The notes under the pieces: model-generated
Told to the model about the DNA's origin: nothing
Databases searched by the model: none
What the model saw: the letters and a program-made list of their open reading frames with translations, nothing else
From: Ursus arctos
Taxonomy: Eukaryota; Chordata; Mammalia; Carnivora; Ursidae
Direction: 5' to 3'
DNA length: 64,000 nucleotides
Assembly: GCF_023065955.2 (NCBI RefSeq)
Contig: NW_026622874.1
Location: forward strand, 31,571,772 to 31,635,771
Shown here: one piece after another, positions 22,130-32,715 of the stretch
Layout: every line of letters begins with the position of its first letter
Position numbering within the stretch: position 1 is the first letter of the stretch
Translations under genes and position numbers: made by a program

Positions 22130-22500
22130 TCCCATTGCTGATCTTTTTTTTTTTTTATAATTTTTTTATTATATTATGTTAGTCACCATACAGTACATCC
22201 CTGGTTTTTGATGTAAAGTTCGATGATTCATTAGTTGCATATAACACCCAGTGCACCATGCAATACGTGCCCTCCTTACTACCCATCACCTTTTTTTTTC
22301 TTAAAGATTTTATTTATTTGAGAGAGAGAGAGCAAGCATGAGTGGGGAGAGGGGCAGAGAGAGAGAGGGAGAAGCAGACTCCCCTCTGAGCAGGGAACCC
22401 AATGTGGGGCTTGATCCCAGGACCCTGGGATCATGACCCGAGTTCAAGGCAGATGCTTAACCGACTGAGCCCCCCAGGCATCCCTCCCATTGCTGATCTT
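22130..22500 (-). mobile_element. SINE-L1 chimeric retroposon with one target-site duplication
   Basis: The direct repeats tcccattgctgatctt (22130-22145 and 22485-22500) are identical over 16 bp. Between them, read on the minus strand, lie a CAN-SINE (22291-22484) whose tail joins directly to a 145-bp L1 3-prime end (22146-22290, with agtcaccatacagtacatcc on the plus strand) and poly(A). If the SINE had inserted into a pre-existing L1 copy, L1 sequence and a second duplication should flank it; neither is seen. The structure fits one insertion by template switching. Confidence 0.8.
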
Positions 22501-22539
22501 GTTCACTACCCCCAACTTCTGATTCTTGATTTGTGATGC

Positions 22540-23065
22540 TGATTCTCATTACTTTCTCCCTGCCTCCAAAATCTTCCAGGATGCCCCTGGAGATGGAAGC
22601 CAGCACTCCTTAGTGGGCTATTCAAGGCTCTCTACCATCTGGTTCTCTTTCCTTCAGACCTCATCTTCCATTTTTCTTTCCAAGTCTCTAACCCTCTAAT
22701 GATGCCAACCACCTGCTAGTTGCAGAACACACCACACCTCGATTCATGTTGTTTTGTACCTGCTGTTACCTTCCCACTTTCTCTCCCTAGATGTAGTCTG
22801 CACATTTCCCAGGGCCCAGGGAGAACTACTTCCTTCTTGAAGCTTTCTCTTCTGTCTCTTGTTGTAATGAATCCCACGCCCTCTGCCCTTCCACATACAC
22901 TTCTGTTTAGTACTTGTTCTAGCCAGCCTTGTGTTATCATTTCTTGTGGACATGTTTTCTTTCCCTATTGTGCTGAGTTCCTTACAGCATAAGGTCCAGT
23001 TCTAGGGACTCTGCCTTCTTCATGCTTATAACCTAGGGCTATATAGTAAATTTTGGCTGAGTAAC
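22540..23065 (+). mobile_element. L2 LINE 3-prime fragment
   Basis: In L2 order: gctattcaaggctctctacc, tccttcagacctcatcttcc, gaactacttccttcttgaag, then tccttacagcataaggtcc and acctagggctatatagtaaa. It is strongly diverged, as expected for L2. Confidence 0.7.
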
Positions 23066-24477
23066 TTTATGGAGGCCTTGGGATTGATAGTGTCCCACTT
23101 AACAGTCTTGCACTGGGACCTGGAGCATTCATGGCAAGCTGGAGCAGGAAGCAGGGCTGGGACCAGGGTGAGGTGAGGAGTCTAGAGCATAACATTTAAG
23201 TTGCTCTCATTTGCTGACCTTGTGCTTGCCAGATCCTGGGAGTTAGTACCTCCAGCATGCCTCGCTTGCCTCACCCTCAGCCCCGGCAGAAAAGAAAGAT
23301 TGGGGTCTTGGGATTTAGTATGAGTCCATCAAGAGGGACAGGCCGGGTTCCACAGGGTCCAGTTTCTCCTCTCATACTGACACGTGGAGCTATCTGGTCA
23401 AGCAAGCCCAACTCATGCCCAACGGCCCCCAGAATGATCCCAGAACCCACTGGCACCACGAAAGTGCCAGGGTCCCAACAGATGGGAGGGTCTCAGGAAT
23501 CTGGAAAGGCTGATGTTTGGAACACTTTGTAAACAGTCAAAAGGACAGCCCTCACACGGGCCTGGAGCCAGATAACAGCCTTAGAATATAGAGCTATTAA
23601 AAGCAAAGCCCCTAGCTGTTGACTGGGGTCTAGGGCAAGATAAGGTTTTATGGGACTTGCGGTACTAGGGTTAACTAGTTAGAACTTATGAGTGGGGCCA
23701 CATTTCCATGGGCTGACCTCAGTGGGGTTAGAGGTGTGTATAAGGAAGAGAAAGGGCTATATCCTGGTGGGAATGGAACCAGGACATTTAGCCCAAGTTA
23801 CTGGGAGCACTATGCCCTGTATCTGATGGCATCAAAGGAGAGCGGGAGGTTGCATGGAGCCCAGCATTCAACTCTTGGCTCTGGAGCCCATCTCTGAGGG
23901 TGTGAAAGACTCCAGGTCAACCTGAAGTAAGGAGGGGTAGAGGAAGGGAGAGAGGATGAAGCAGAGGCTGTTTAAATATGGCCACAGTGTATCAGGATTG
24001 GCTTGGGAAAGAGGCCTCACTGGGCTTTCATGAAGAGCAGCCAACAGGTCCAGTTCTAGGGCTCTAGCAGTGGTCCCCGATTGCCAGGTCATGGACTAGC
24101 TGAGTCAGGATACCCAGGGACTCATGTTAAAAGTAGAGTCTTATGGGCTTCAAACCTTGGAGAATCTGGTTCTGTCAGCCTAGAGTTCATTTTAACTGAG
24201 CTCTCAGGGGGATATGAAGCCTGATTGGGGAGCCACTGGCTGGGAACAGAGTTAAAGGAGGCAAAGTGGCTGGCAGTTCATTTGGAGTTAGTCCCATGTT
24301 TTCCTTTAGGCCTCATTTCAGCCATGAAAGACTTCAATGGGAATACCACTGATAAGTAAAGCAGAATATGAAGGGCACAATTCTAAGACACACTAAATGT
24401 TTCCAGTTGTTATACTTCCCTTTTCTCTGCAGCACCCCCTTTTGAATATTCTGGTGCTCATTTTCCTGCCTTGGTGT
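23066..24477. other. unique sequence with possible MER scraps
   Basis: No gene is recognised. Positions 24130-24240 (ttatgggcttcaaaccttgg ... ggggagccactg) may be a decayed Charlie-type MITE. Confidence 0.4.
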
Positions 24478-24684
24478 AGCGGTTCTCAAACTTCAATATG
24501 CAAAAGAACCCCCCCCTCCCCGACCACCAGAGGGCATGATTAAACATCCATTCCTTGCCCCCCACCCCCTGAGTTTCTGAGTAAGTGGGTCTGGGCTGGA
24601 AGGGGGCTTGATGATTGCATTTCTAACAAGTTTCCAAGTGAGGTTGACGCACTTGGTCCAGGGAACATAGTCTGAGCAGCACTG
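24478..24684 (-). mobile_element. MER20 hAT MITE
   Basis: Plus-strand text agcggttctcaaacttcaat, ccctgagtttctgagtaagtg, gcatttctaacaagtttcca and gagcagcactg is the reverse complement of MER20. MER20 copies are documented as carriers of regulatory sites in placental mammals. This one contains the CTCF-like motif at 24524. Confidence 0.85.
24524..24537 (+). promoter_or_regulatory. CTCF-like motif inside MER20
   Basis: CCACCAGAGGGCAT matches 13 of 14 core positions. The family consensus, as I recall it, has a cacctggagggc sequence at this place, so the motif probably arose by substitution in this copy. Confidence 0.4.
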
Positions 24685-24973
24685 ATCCAGTGGAGTAAAA
24701 GGTGGAACATGCACCATTGAATTCCAGAAGGAGAAGAAGGAAAGAAAGGAGGAGAAGAAATATTTGAAGTAATAACGGCCAGGAATTTTCCAAAATTAAT
24801 GACAGGTACCAAACCACAGGTCCAGAAAACTCAGAATAAGTATCAAAAAATTTATACCTGCATGTACTTTATTCAATCTGCAGAAAATCAAATCTAAAGA
24901 GAAAATCTTGAAAGATGCCAGAAGGGTGGAAACAGCTTCTGATAGAAGAACAAGGATAAGAATTAGAATGGAG

Positions 24974-25172
24974 GGGCGCCTGGGTGGCACAGCGGTTAAG
25001 CGTCTGCCTTCGGCTCAGGGCGTGATCCCGGCGTTATGGGATCGAGCCCCACGTCAGGCTCCTCTGCTGTGAGCCTGCTTCTTCCTCTCCCACTCCCCCT
25101 GCTTGTGTTCCCTCTCTCGCTGGCTGTCTCTATCTCTGTCAAATAAATAAATAAAATCTTAAAAAAAAAAAA
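24974..25172 (+). mobile_element. young CAN-SINE with target-site duplication
   Basis: A nearly consensus-like copy: ggcgcctgggtggcacagcg, gtctgccttcggctcaggg, gagcctgcttcttcctctcc and aaataaataaataaaatctt plus poly(A). Flanks aagaattagaatggag (24958-24973 and 25173-25188) are identical, so the insertion is recent. The diagnostic head points to an arctoid carnivore. Confidence 0.97.
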
Positions 25173-25282
25173 AAGAATTAGAATGGAGGTGTCAGAAATC
25201 ATACAAACAAGAAAAGAGCAATGAAATCATTAAAGTGTTGAAAGACAAGAACCCCACCAATCTAGAAGTCTACGTCCAGTGA

Positions 25283-25672
25283 AATTATGGATGGAACTGG
25301 AGGAGATTATGCTAAGTAAAATAAGCCAAGCAGAGAAAAACAATTATCATATGGTTTCACTTATTTGTGGAACACAAGGAATAGCAGGGAGATCGTTAGG
25401 AGAAGGAAGGGATAAACGAAGGGGGCGGAAAACAGAGGGGGAGATGAACCATGAGAGACTACGGACTCCGGGAAACAAACTGAGGGTTTCAGAGGGGAGG
25501 CTGGTGGAGGAATGGGCTAGCCTGGTGAAGGGTATTTAGGAGGCACATATTGCATGGAGCACTGGGTGTTATACGCAAACAATGAATCATGGAACACTAC
25601 ATCAAAAACTAATGATGTACTGTATGATGACTAATGTATCATCATAAAAAATTTTTTAAAAATAAAAGGCAC
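25283..25672 (+). mobile_element. young L1 3-prime end, inserted in old L1
   Basis: Starts in the last codons of ORF2 (atggatggaactggaggaga, peptide WMELEEIMLSKISQAEKNN) and runs through the carnivore L1 3-prime UTR (catgagagactacggactcc, gcactgggtgttatacgcaa, gatgtactgtatgatgacta) to an A-rich tail. The 5-prime end is heavily truncated. Confidence 0.9.
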
Positions 25673-26234
25673 AAATTATATATATAAAAAAGAAAGAATA
25701 TTACCTACATAAAAAGAAGTGAAGGAGAAATGAAGGCTTTCTTAGACAAAAGCTGAGGGTATTCATTGCCAGTGACTTGCTTTGAAAGTGATGTTAAAAG
25801 GTATTCTCAGAGAGGAGGAAAACCGTAGGTCAGAAACTGGATCTGTAACAAGAAAGAATGAGTATCAGAGAAAGAATAAGCAAAGGTAAAATGAAATCTT
25901 TTATTTTTCTTATTCTCAATTGATCCAATAGATAAGTGTTCAAAGTAATACTAGTGGCAATGCCTGGGGTGATTACAGTATATGACTAAACGAAGTGAAC
26001 CACAGCAATGTTGTAAGAGACGGAGGAGGGGGGAATACTCTGTTACAAGGAACTTACACTTCCAGCGAAGTGATATAATGATATTGGAAAGTAGACGTAT
26101 GTGAGTTATAAATGTATATTGCAAACTCTAGAGCAACTGCGAAAATTAATTTTAAAAAAATACATAGCTGACATGCTAAGGGAGGAGAGAAAACAGAATC
26201 CTGCAAAATACTTAGTTAAAACTGAAATGGCAGA

Positions 26235-26449
26235 GGGGCACTTGGATGGCACAGTCGGTTACGTGTCCAGCTCTTGGTTTGGGCCCAGGTAGTGATCTCA
26301 GGATCGTGAAGTTGAGCCCTGCATCAGGCTACATGCTCAGTGGGGGCGTCTGCTTGATAGTCTTTCTCCCTCTCCTTCTGGCCCCTCTCCAGCTCTCTCT
26401 CTCTCTAAAATAAAAAATAAATCTTTAAAAAATAAAATAAAATAAAAAA
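26235..26449 (+). mobile_element. older CAN-SINE
   Basis: Diverged head ggggcacttggatggcacag, body ctctccttctggcccctctc, tail of aaataaaataaaat. The flanks gaaatggcaga and gaaatggcaaa lie left of this SINE and right of the next, so this copy inserted first. Confidence 0.9.
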
Positions 26450-26453
26450 CCGA

Positions 26454-26650
26454 GGGGCGCCTGGGTAGCGCAGTTGTTAAAGCGTCTGCCTTCGGCTCAG
26501 GGCGTGATCCTGGCGTACCGGGATCGAGTCCCACATCAGGCTCCTCCGCTAGGAGCCTGCTTCTTCCTCTCCCCCTCCCCCTGCTGTGTTCCCTCTCTCA
26601 CTGGCTGTCTCTCTGTCACATAAATAAATAAAATCTTTAAAAAAAAAAAA
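26454..26650 (+). mobile_element. young CAN-SINE in the tail of another SINE
   Basis: Head ggggcgcctgggtagcgcag and the young-type body, ending in poly(A). Its own direct repeat aaaaaccga lies before the head and after the poly(A), which shows insertion into the A-rich tail of the copy at 26235. Confidence 0.93.
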
Positions 26651-26975
26651 AAACCGAAATGGCAAAAAAATAAGGAAAGGCAAAACAAGAAACAAAGAAC
26701 ATGGGTAACATTTGCAAACAGTTGAAAAACAGGTAGATAGTAATCGAGCTACATCAATAATCACTTTAAATATAAATGGTCTACATATGTGAATTGAAAT
26801 ACAGAGAAAGTCAGAGTGGATACAAAATAAATGCAAGACCCACCTGTGTCATCTACAAAGCCCACTTTATATATAAAGACTCAAATAGGTTAAAAGTAAA
26901 GGGGTAGAGCACCACCACTGGCAAAATCACTTCTTAGGAAAGAGTATCAGGAATTTCTACTTTCAGTGAATTTGT

Positions 26976-28544
26976 TAAGTGTTCCTTTTTACAGGATTTT
27001 TTTCAGCTTAAGTTTCTTATGAAATGAAAGGACTTGTTATCTATTACAGGAGTTTAAGTGGGAAGGATACAGGTGACCTCCTTGGAAGTCTTGAAATGGC
27101 CAAGTCACATGCCAAGGCTGAATTAGTCAGGCTGTGTGTACGTGTATACTCACCGTTAGTTCTCATGAAGAAGCTAATGGCTGGGTGATGTGTACTCCCC
27201 TAGGTCTGCCAGAGAATTGGTTTTGTGAACAAAGCTTCATTCTGAAAGCTAGTTCCTGGGCAGCTTTGATTTTTGTTTGCATTTCTGGAAGCCTTCCAGG
27301 TGGGCCAAAGTGAGAAAACACAAGTCAGCACACATCACAGAGCTGAGAGTAGAAGACAAGCTGGGAGCAGTTGACAGCTGGAGGGAGAAAACTCACCATG
27401 GACATTTTGGATTTGGGTTGTTGGAGGTGTTTCCGAGCAGGACACTTGTGACTTAGTCTCTTCGATGCACCAACAACTAAGTGGAAGAAAAAAAAACATA
27501 TAATGGGTTGCTCCGTGGCATCTGATATGAAAAAAGAACATTTGATTGATGTTTTGTACTGATGCTCAGATGTTAGGTATTCTGGAATTTCAACAGGTGA
27601 ATATTGATGCATTTATGCTAGAGCTTTTCAAATAATGCACTGAAGAAGATTAGTTTCATGCAATATTAAGAGGTTCTCTATGTGCTGTGCTTGAGTGTAT
27701 ATGTGTTGTGGGAAGGGAGTGTGGGGAAAGCCAGGTTTTGAAATGCCAGATTAAATAAAGTGAACAGGCTTCTTTGTTATGAGCATTTAACATGGGCAAA
27801 TGTGCAGTGGGAGTCTAGACAGGCAAGGTAGGAAACTCTACTGTGATGTGTAATATTTCCCAAACTTATTTGAAGGAGCTCTTTTTTTTTCCCCATAGAA
27901 TGCCCATATCAGAGTCAAATAATCTCCGATGTATCACTTAAAGTCGGGTTTTTAGGTAAAAGAAATCCAGAAGTAGGCAATACAAGTGACTGTGACCTCA
28001 TGATATCATCTGGAATCCAGGCTGCTTTGATTTCTCTGCTCTAATATCCTTAGTTCATTATTTCCATCCTCAAAGTCACTATGCAGGTCCAGGAGACCAA
28101 TAATGTGCTGGCCACCACACCCTTGTTCCAGTAAGGAAGTTGGAGGAAGAGGCGAAGGGCATAAAGGATAAACCCCCTTGGTGAGCATCTTCCCCCTTAA
28201 GGAGATTTCCTGGAAGTTCCATCCCATGACTCCTATTGGCATCTCCTGGCATCTCACTGGTCACATGTGGCTGCCACGGAGGCTGGCAAATATAACTTTA
28301 GAGCTGGGCACCTGGCTGCCCTAATTAAATCAGAGTTTTATAACCGAAGAAGAAAGAATATTGAGTAGACAAATAGTCTCTGTAAATATCCAGTTGAACA
28401 TTCCTCAGGCCACGTTTGGGAAATGCTGGTGTGTGTTATTTTCCCACTGGTCTCTGGTGTTTTGTCTTTACCCACATGCTACGTGGTCTTGGTTGCTTGC
28501 TATGTCTCTATCCCTCTCTTTTTATCTCTGCATACCTTTGTTTC
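26976..28544. other. unique non-coding sequence
   Basis: No supported gene or repeat. Small frames at 27325-27612 and 28006-28257 lack any recognised domain. Confidence 0.4.
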
Positions 28545-28600
28545 TCTCTCTCTCACACACATACATATATACAGAAATACACATATATGTTTTAGATTAT
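28545..28600. repeat. (CT)/(CA)/(TA) microsatellite
   Basis: ctctctctctcacacacata followed by catatatacagaaatacaca. Confidence 0.8.
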
Positions 28601-28661
28601 CCATAGAATATAAAAGACTGATAGAATGTTAGAGCAGGAAGAAGTTTTAGATACTGTCTAG

Positions 28662-28844
28662 CTCGGTGTTCTCAGCCCTGGTTGCACTTTAGAGTCTCTT
28701 AGGGGAACTTTCAAAAATATCTATGCGAGAGCCCTCCCAGTTTGAATTGTAATCTTTGGGGGTAATGTGCAGATAGTCATATTATTTTCTTTCCTAGAGT
28801 TTCTCTGTTGATTCTAATCTTCAGCCAAGGTTGAAAGCCTCTGG
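28662..28844 (+). mobile_element. Charlie-type MITE (MER3-like)
   Basis: Starts ctcggtgttctcagccctgg and includes ttgcactttagagtctctta, cctcccagtttgaattgtaa and ttctaatcttcagccaaggt, ending ttgaaagcctctgg, giving inverted termini. Family name is a best guess. Confidence 0.6.
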
Positions 28845-28887
28845 TCTAGACCAACGTCATCATTTTATGGGGAAATTATCTGTGAAA

Positions 28888-29010
28888 TTATTTCTCTCAT
28901 GTCTGTTTCCCCCAGTAGACTACAAAATCTATGAGAGCAGGAGAAATAGTATCTATTATGTAGTCACATTATTCATCCCCAGAGATTAGCACAACACTGG
29001 CACAAAGTTG
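28888..29010 (+). mobile_element. L2 3-prime end
   Basis: tctgtttcccccagtagact, aatctatgagagcaggagaa, tcatccccagagattagcac and acactggcacaaagttgaat match the L2 3-prime terminus, which naturally ends in tgaatga repeats. Confidence 0.75.
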
Positions 29011-29070
29011 AATGAATGAATGAATGAATGAATGAATGAATCAATCAATCAATCAATGAGTCAGTGAATG
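29010..29070. repeat. (TGAA)n to (TCAA)n microsatellite at the L2 end
   Basis: Seven or more tgaa units pass to four tcaa units and then degrade. This is an expansion of the L2 terminal repeat. Confidence 0.9.
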
Positions 29071-29079
29071 AGTAAACCA

Positions 29080-29185
29080 AGGCCCCCAGAGAGGAAGGTC
29101 TTCATGCAAGGTCATACAGCAAAGACACGTACAGCAGAATCCAGATTAGAACCTTTGCCTTTCAACTCCCTGTTCAAGGCTTCTT
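29080..29185 (-). repeat. MIR fragment
   Basis: ccagagaggaaggtcttcat, gcaaggtcatacagcaaaga and cagattagaacctttgcctt correspond to the reverse complement of MIR. Confidence 0.6.
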
Positions 29186-30299
29186 CAGTTACCCCAAGAC
29201 CTTGGGATACTCAGATGGCCAGACCTTGGATCACTTTACCCCAGAACTGATAAATGCACTCTTGTGTTCCTACAGCATTTATTGTATGCTGTTGTGATTA
29301 TTTTTGAGTCTCGGGTTAAGAACTCTATCTTATTTCTTCAGGCATCACCAGCCACCCACCGTGCCTGGCTCACAATAGTGACTGATGATAATAGCTAACT
29401 GGGGGTGGGTGGGGAGAAAAAAAAGAAAGAAAGAAAGAAAAGTCCATGCACGTTCAGGGCTTCTGAACACCATACCTTCCTTTCAAGGTATCCCTTGCCA
29501 AAGGCCACTTTTCTGTCTTCAGCCTTCCTCTAACATGCCCTAAACCCAGATTCTACATCTTTTCTAGCCAATTGCTAAATTTGAATTACCTGTCTTGTTG
29601 AAAGTTTCTGAAAACTAATTCACAGTAAAGTCTTGATGATTGATAAGGTTTGATGGAATATACCTTCTTGGTATGTTCGTATATTAACTAGGGACAGGTC
29701 CTGATCCAAAAGAAGAAAGGGCTAATTGCAAAATTTCAAGTATAAGAGAACAAAACTCATATGGAGCAACTTGGGGTGTAAGCAAGGCAGCCTTCCTGGA
29801 GGAGTGTAATCCAGTGAATCAGAGGAAGGCAGCTAGGTGTTCATCTTTGAGCAGGGCACCTGGCAGGCACCCCTGGGGGGCAAGTTCTTGAGTTTGCCTT
29901 AGTTAGAGGTCTACTTTGAACTTGGGGTTGTCATTTAGCCCTACCGTGATGGTTTTAGAGACCAGCAGCTTCCCTGGGGTGCTATGGGGGCTTGGCCACA
30001 GGGGCTCTGACCCATTCCCCTCTAGGAGGAAGGGAATGCATATTCAGTGCCTGAGGTGGAGCTTTTAATAAATGTTAACTCTCTTTCTTCTCTCTGCAGG
30101 GATTGCTCAGCCAGCAGCCCCAGAGGGAACAATTAGGTTGTTTATCCAAACCTCAACCACTTTGCTATGTAATTGATTTTTCATTGAGTGTATTTAGGAA
30201 ATGGTTATTTACATGAATACAGGCACACCAGGGACGGAGCTGCATCTGATCATAGGAAGTGGGAGGGAATCTAGATCAAAGTGTGAAATCTAAGGGGAG
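29186..30299. other. unique sequence with (GAAA)n and a conserved-looking block
   Basis: (GAAA)n lies at about 29417-29441. Positions 30120-30235 (aacaattaggttgtttatcc, tatgtaattgatttttcatt) are repeat-free and AT-motif-rich, a possible conserved element. No gene is recognised. Confidence 0.4.
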
Positions 30300-30500
30300 G
30301 GAGGGTGGGCTTTGGAGGCAGACAGCCTATGCCGACATTCTGACTCTGCTCCTGACTGTACATATTTGAGCAAATTATGAGCCCTCTGAGTCTTGCTTTC
30401 CCCATTTGAAAAGGGGGTGAATTTATTTCCTGGTAGGGTTGCTCTGAAGGTTAAGTAAATGCTAGAAGCTGGGCTTTGCTCCATCCTGTATATCAGTAAG
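30300..30500 (+). repeat. MIR SINE
   Basis: tgctcctgactgtacatatt, gagtcttgctttccccattt and tagggttgctctgaaggtta follow MIR order. Confidence 0.75.
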
Positions 30501-30548
30501 ATGCCATTATTGTTATTAGCATTACTACTGTTACCGCTCATGCTGGGG

Positions 30549-30640
30549 TAGTCCACCTAGTCCACCGCCCCCACCGCCCCCTAGTCCTTCCCCTAGTCCT
30601 TCCCCTAGTCCACCACCCCCACCGCCCCCCCCCCCCCCAT
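30549..30640. repeat. C-rich compound minisatellite
   Basis: The block ctagtccaccgcccccaccg occurs twice (with a variant a), separated by two ctagtccttccc units, and is followed by a run of about 14 C. The minus strand is G-rich with several G-runs. Confidence 0.9.
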
Positions 30641-30804
30641 CTCAGTGCTTGGCCTCAGTCCTGTCCTTTCCTCAACGCCTTCCTGACAGCTCCAGTCTAG
30701 TTCCTCCCACCTCCCGTGAACATCTGTGAGATTGAGTCTATACACTGTATTTTAAGCCTTAGTTATAAGCAACAGGATTTTGTTTTCTTTTTCCCTATCT
30801 CAAC

Positions 30805-31357
30805 CAGGAGTTGGCAGACTATAGTCCACGGGTCAAATCTGGTCTGTGGACTGTTTTTGTATGGCCTGTGAGCTAAGAACAGTTTTCACATTTTTGAATG
30901 GTTGGAAAAAAAAGAGTAATTTTTTTAAAAAGATTTTATTTATTTATGTGACAGAGAGACAGCCAGTGAGAGAGGGAACACAAGCAGGGGGAGTGGGTGA
31001 GGAAGAAGCAGGCTCCCAGTGGAGGAGCCTGATGTGGGGCTCGATCCCAGAACACCGGGATCACGCCCTGAGCCGAAGGCAGACACTTAACGACTGAGCC
31101 ACCCAGGCGCCCCAAGAGTAATGTTTTGTGACACATGAAAAAATATTTTGTGACACAAGAACATGCTATAAAATTCAAGTATTTATGTCCATAAATAAAG
31201 TTTTATTCGAATACCATCACTGCCATTCCTTAGAAGGTCCTACGGCTGCCTTCAGGCTGCAATGGCAAAGCTGAGTAGTTACAGCAGAGACTGTATGACC
31301 TGTAAAGCTGAAAATATTTACTCTGTGGCCGTTTACAGGGAATTTGCTGAGCCCTAG
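30805..31357. mobile_element. hAT-type non-autonomous element, split by a SINE
   Basis: Left end caggagttggcagactatag, right end aatttgctgagccctag (its reverse begins ctagggctcagcaaatt), giving imperfect inverted termini. The body holds ccacgggtcaaatctggtct, aataaagttttattcgaata, gagactgtatgacctgtaaa and gctgaaaatatttactctgt. I recognise the family by sight but not its name. A SINE at 30921-31113 divides it. Confidence 0.75.
30921..31113 (-). mobile_element. CAN-SINE with target-site duplication
   Basis: Minus-strand young-type SINE flanked by aagagtaat at 30912-30920 and 31114-31122, inside the hAT-type element. Confidence 0.95.
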
Positions 31358-31584
31358 ACTATAGCTTCTTACAGGCGTGCAGTGTGTGCAACACTTGTCT
31401 GAATTCCCAGGGCGCTTGTCATACAGCCAGGACTCCATAAATCCTGTGGGTTGCTGATTGCAACAACTCAATCTTGCCGCAAGGGGGGCTCTCGTCCTTC
31501 CTTCCCCTGCTCCCCTGTTGGGGTGTGGGGTGTGGGTGGAAGATTATTTGTACAGCAGGTGCGCCTGATGAGTTGTTCCCTGGG
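31358..31584. other. unique spacer
   Basis: Nothing recognised between the hAT remnant and the next SINE. Confidence 0.4.
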
Positions 31585-31600
31585 TGGATATGAGGTTCTT

Positions 31601-31795
31601 TTTTTTTTTTTTTTAAGGTTTTATTTATTTATGTGACAGAGAGACAGCCAGCGAGAGAGGGAACACAGCAGGGGAGTGGGAGAGGAAGAAGCAGGCTCCC
31701 AGCGGAGGAGCCGATGTGGGACTCGATCCTGGAACACCAGGATCACGCCGTGAGCCGAAGGCAGACGCTTAACGACTGCGCCACCCAGGCACCCC
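31601..31795 (-). mobile_element. young CAN-SINE with target-site duplication
   Basis: Long poly-T, gacagccagcgagagaggga, gaagcaggctcccagcggag and ccacccaggcacccc. The 16-bp flanks tggatatgaggttctt (31585-31600 and 31796-31811) are identical. Confidence 0.96.
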
Positions 31796-31894
31796 TGGAT
31801 ATGAGGTTCTTAAAGGCAGAGAGACCGGTTCTTATTGCAGAGCCAAGGGAAGGAAATGCCTGTTAACGGACATCAATATGCACTGGGCACTTTG

Positions 31895-32525
31895 CATGCT
31901 TTATCTCATTTAATGCTCATTCATTCATTCAACAGATTTTTATCAAGTGCCTACCATGGGCCAGGCACTGTCCTGGGCATGGAAATGCAGCTGGAGCAAA
32001 ACAGACAAAACATTTTTTCTGCTATCATGGCGTGAGCAGGGTAGGCATTCCAAAACAATAAGCAAGCACAATGTATTGCAATATATTGCATGTTAGATGG
32101 ACTTAAGTGGGAAAAATAAAGCAGGAATCGGGGACAGTACTTGCCAGCTTTTTATTTTAGGTGGGAAGAGTGTAGGAATTTTAAATAGGGAAGTCAAAGC
32201 AGTGCTCTTTGAAAAGGTGTCTTGAGCAAAGACTGAGGGTGTGAACCATGTGGACATTTGGGGAGAAGGTTATTCTAGGCAGTGGGAACAGCAAGTGCAA
32301 AGGCCCTGCAGCCAGAGAGGACTTGGTGTGTCCAAGGAACAACAGGAAGAGCAATGTGGCCAGAGCCGGCACAGGGAGGAGCAAGTAGTAGGAGAAGAAG
32401 GCGGAGTGATAGAAGGGAGGGGAACAAAGGAAAGAGATAGATTATGAAAAGCTTTTCATGTCACTGCGAGGACTTTAGCTTTTACTCTGAGCTGGGAAGT
32501 CACTGAAGTCTTCTGAACCCAAGAT
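31895..32525 (+). repeat. long ancient interspersed repeat
   Basis: In family order: tgggccaggcactgtcctgg, agcaaaacagacaaaacatt, attttaaatagggaagtcaa, gggaacagcaagtgcaaagg, acaggaagagcaatgtggcc and gctgggaagtcactgaagtc. It is a common, old mammalian repeat of uncertain name. At about 630 bp it is the longest copy in the window. Confidence 0.65.
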
Positions 32526-32544
32526 TGAGGATATTTGATTTTTA

Positions 32545-32715
32545 TTTTAAAGCAACAGCTGTGTGAGGCAGGAGTTACTTGTCTTCATGCCACAGAGAAG
32601 CAAATGGCAATTCAGAAAGGCCAGGTGGTGCGTGGCTACACAGGTAGTAAGAGGCGGAGGCAGGATTTGAACCTGGGCTCAGCCAGCCTCCGCACTACCC
32701 TCTCAGTCCGCCTGG
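32545..32715 (-). repeat. MIR SINE
   Basis: ctacacaggtagtaagaggc and ggcaggatttgaacctgggc are the reverse-complement MIR core. Confidence 0.8.

Larger units (their letters stand above)
24720..26975 (+). mobile_element. old L1/HAL1-type LINE with nested insertions
   Basis: Plus-strand order fits an old L1 from late ORF1 to early ORF2: gaattttccaaaattaatga, gcagaaaatcaaatctaaag, aagtgttgaaagacaagaac, gtgaaggagaaatgaaggct, aatcactttaaatataaatg and cccactttatatataaagac. It is interrupted by SINEs at 24974, 26235 and 26454 and by a young L1 tail at 25283. All reading frames are broken. Confidence 0.8.

Noticed and set aside
24974..25172. tRNA-like box A and box B in the SINE heads
   Set aside because: These are tRNA-Lys-derived SINE heads with degenerate cloverleafs, followed by SINE bodies and poly(A). 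They are not tRNA genes.
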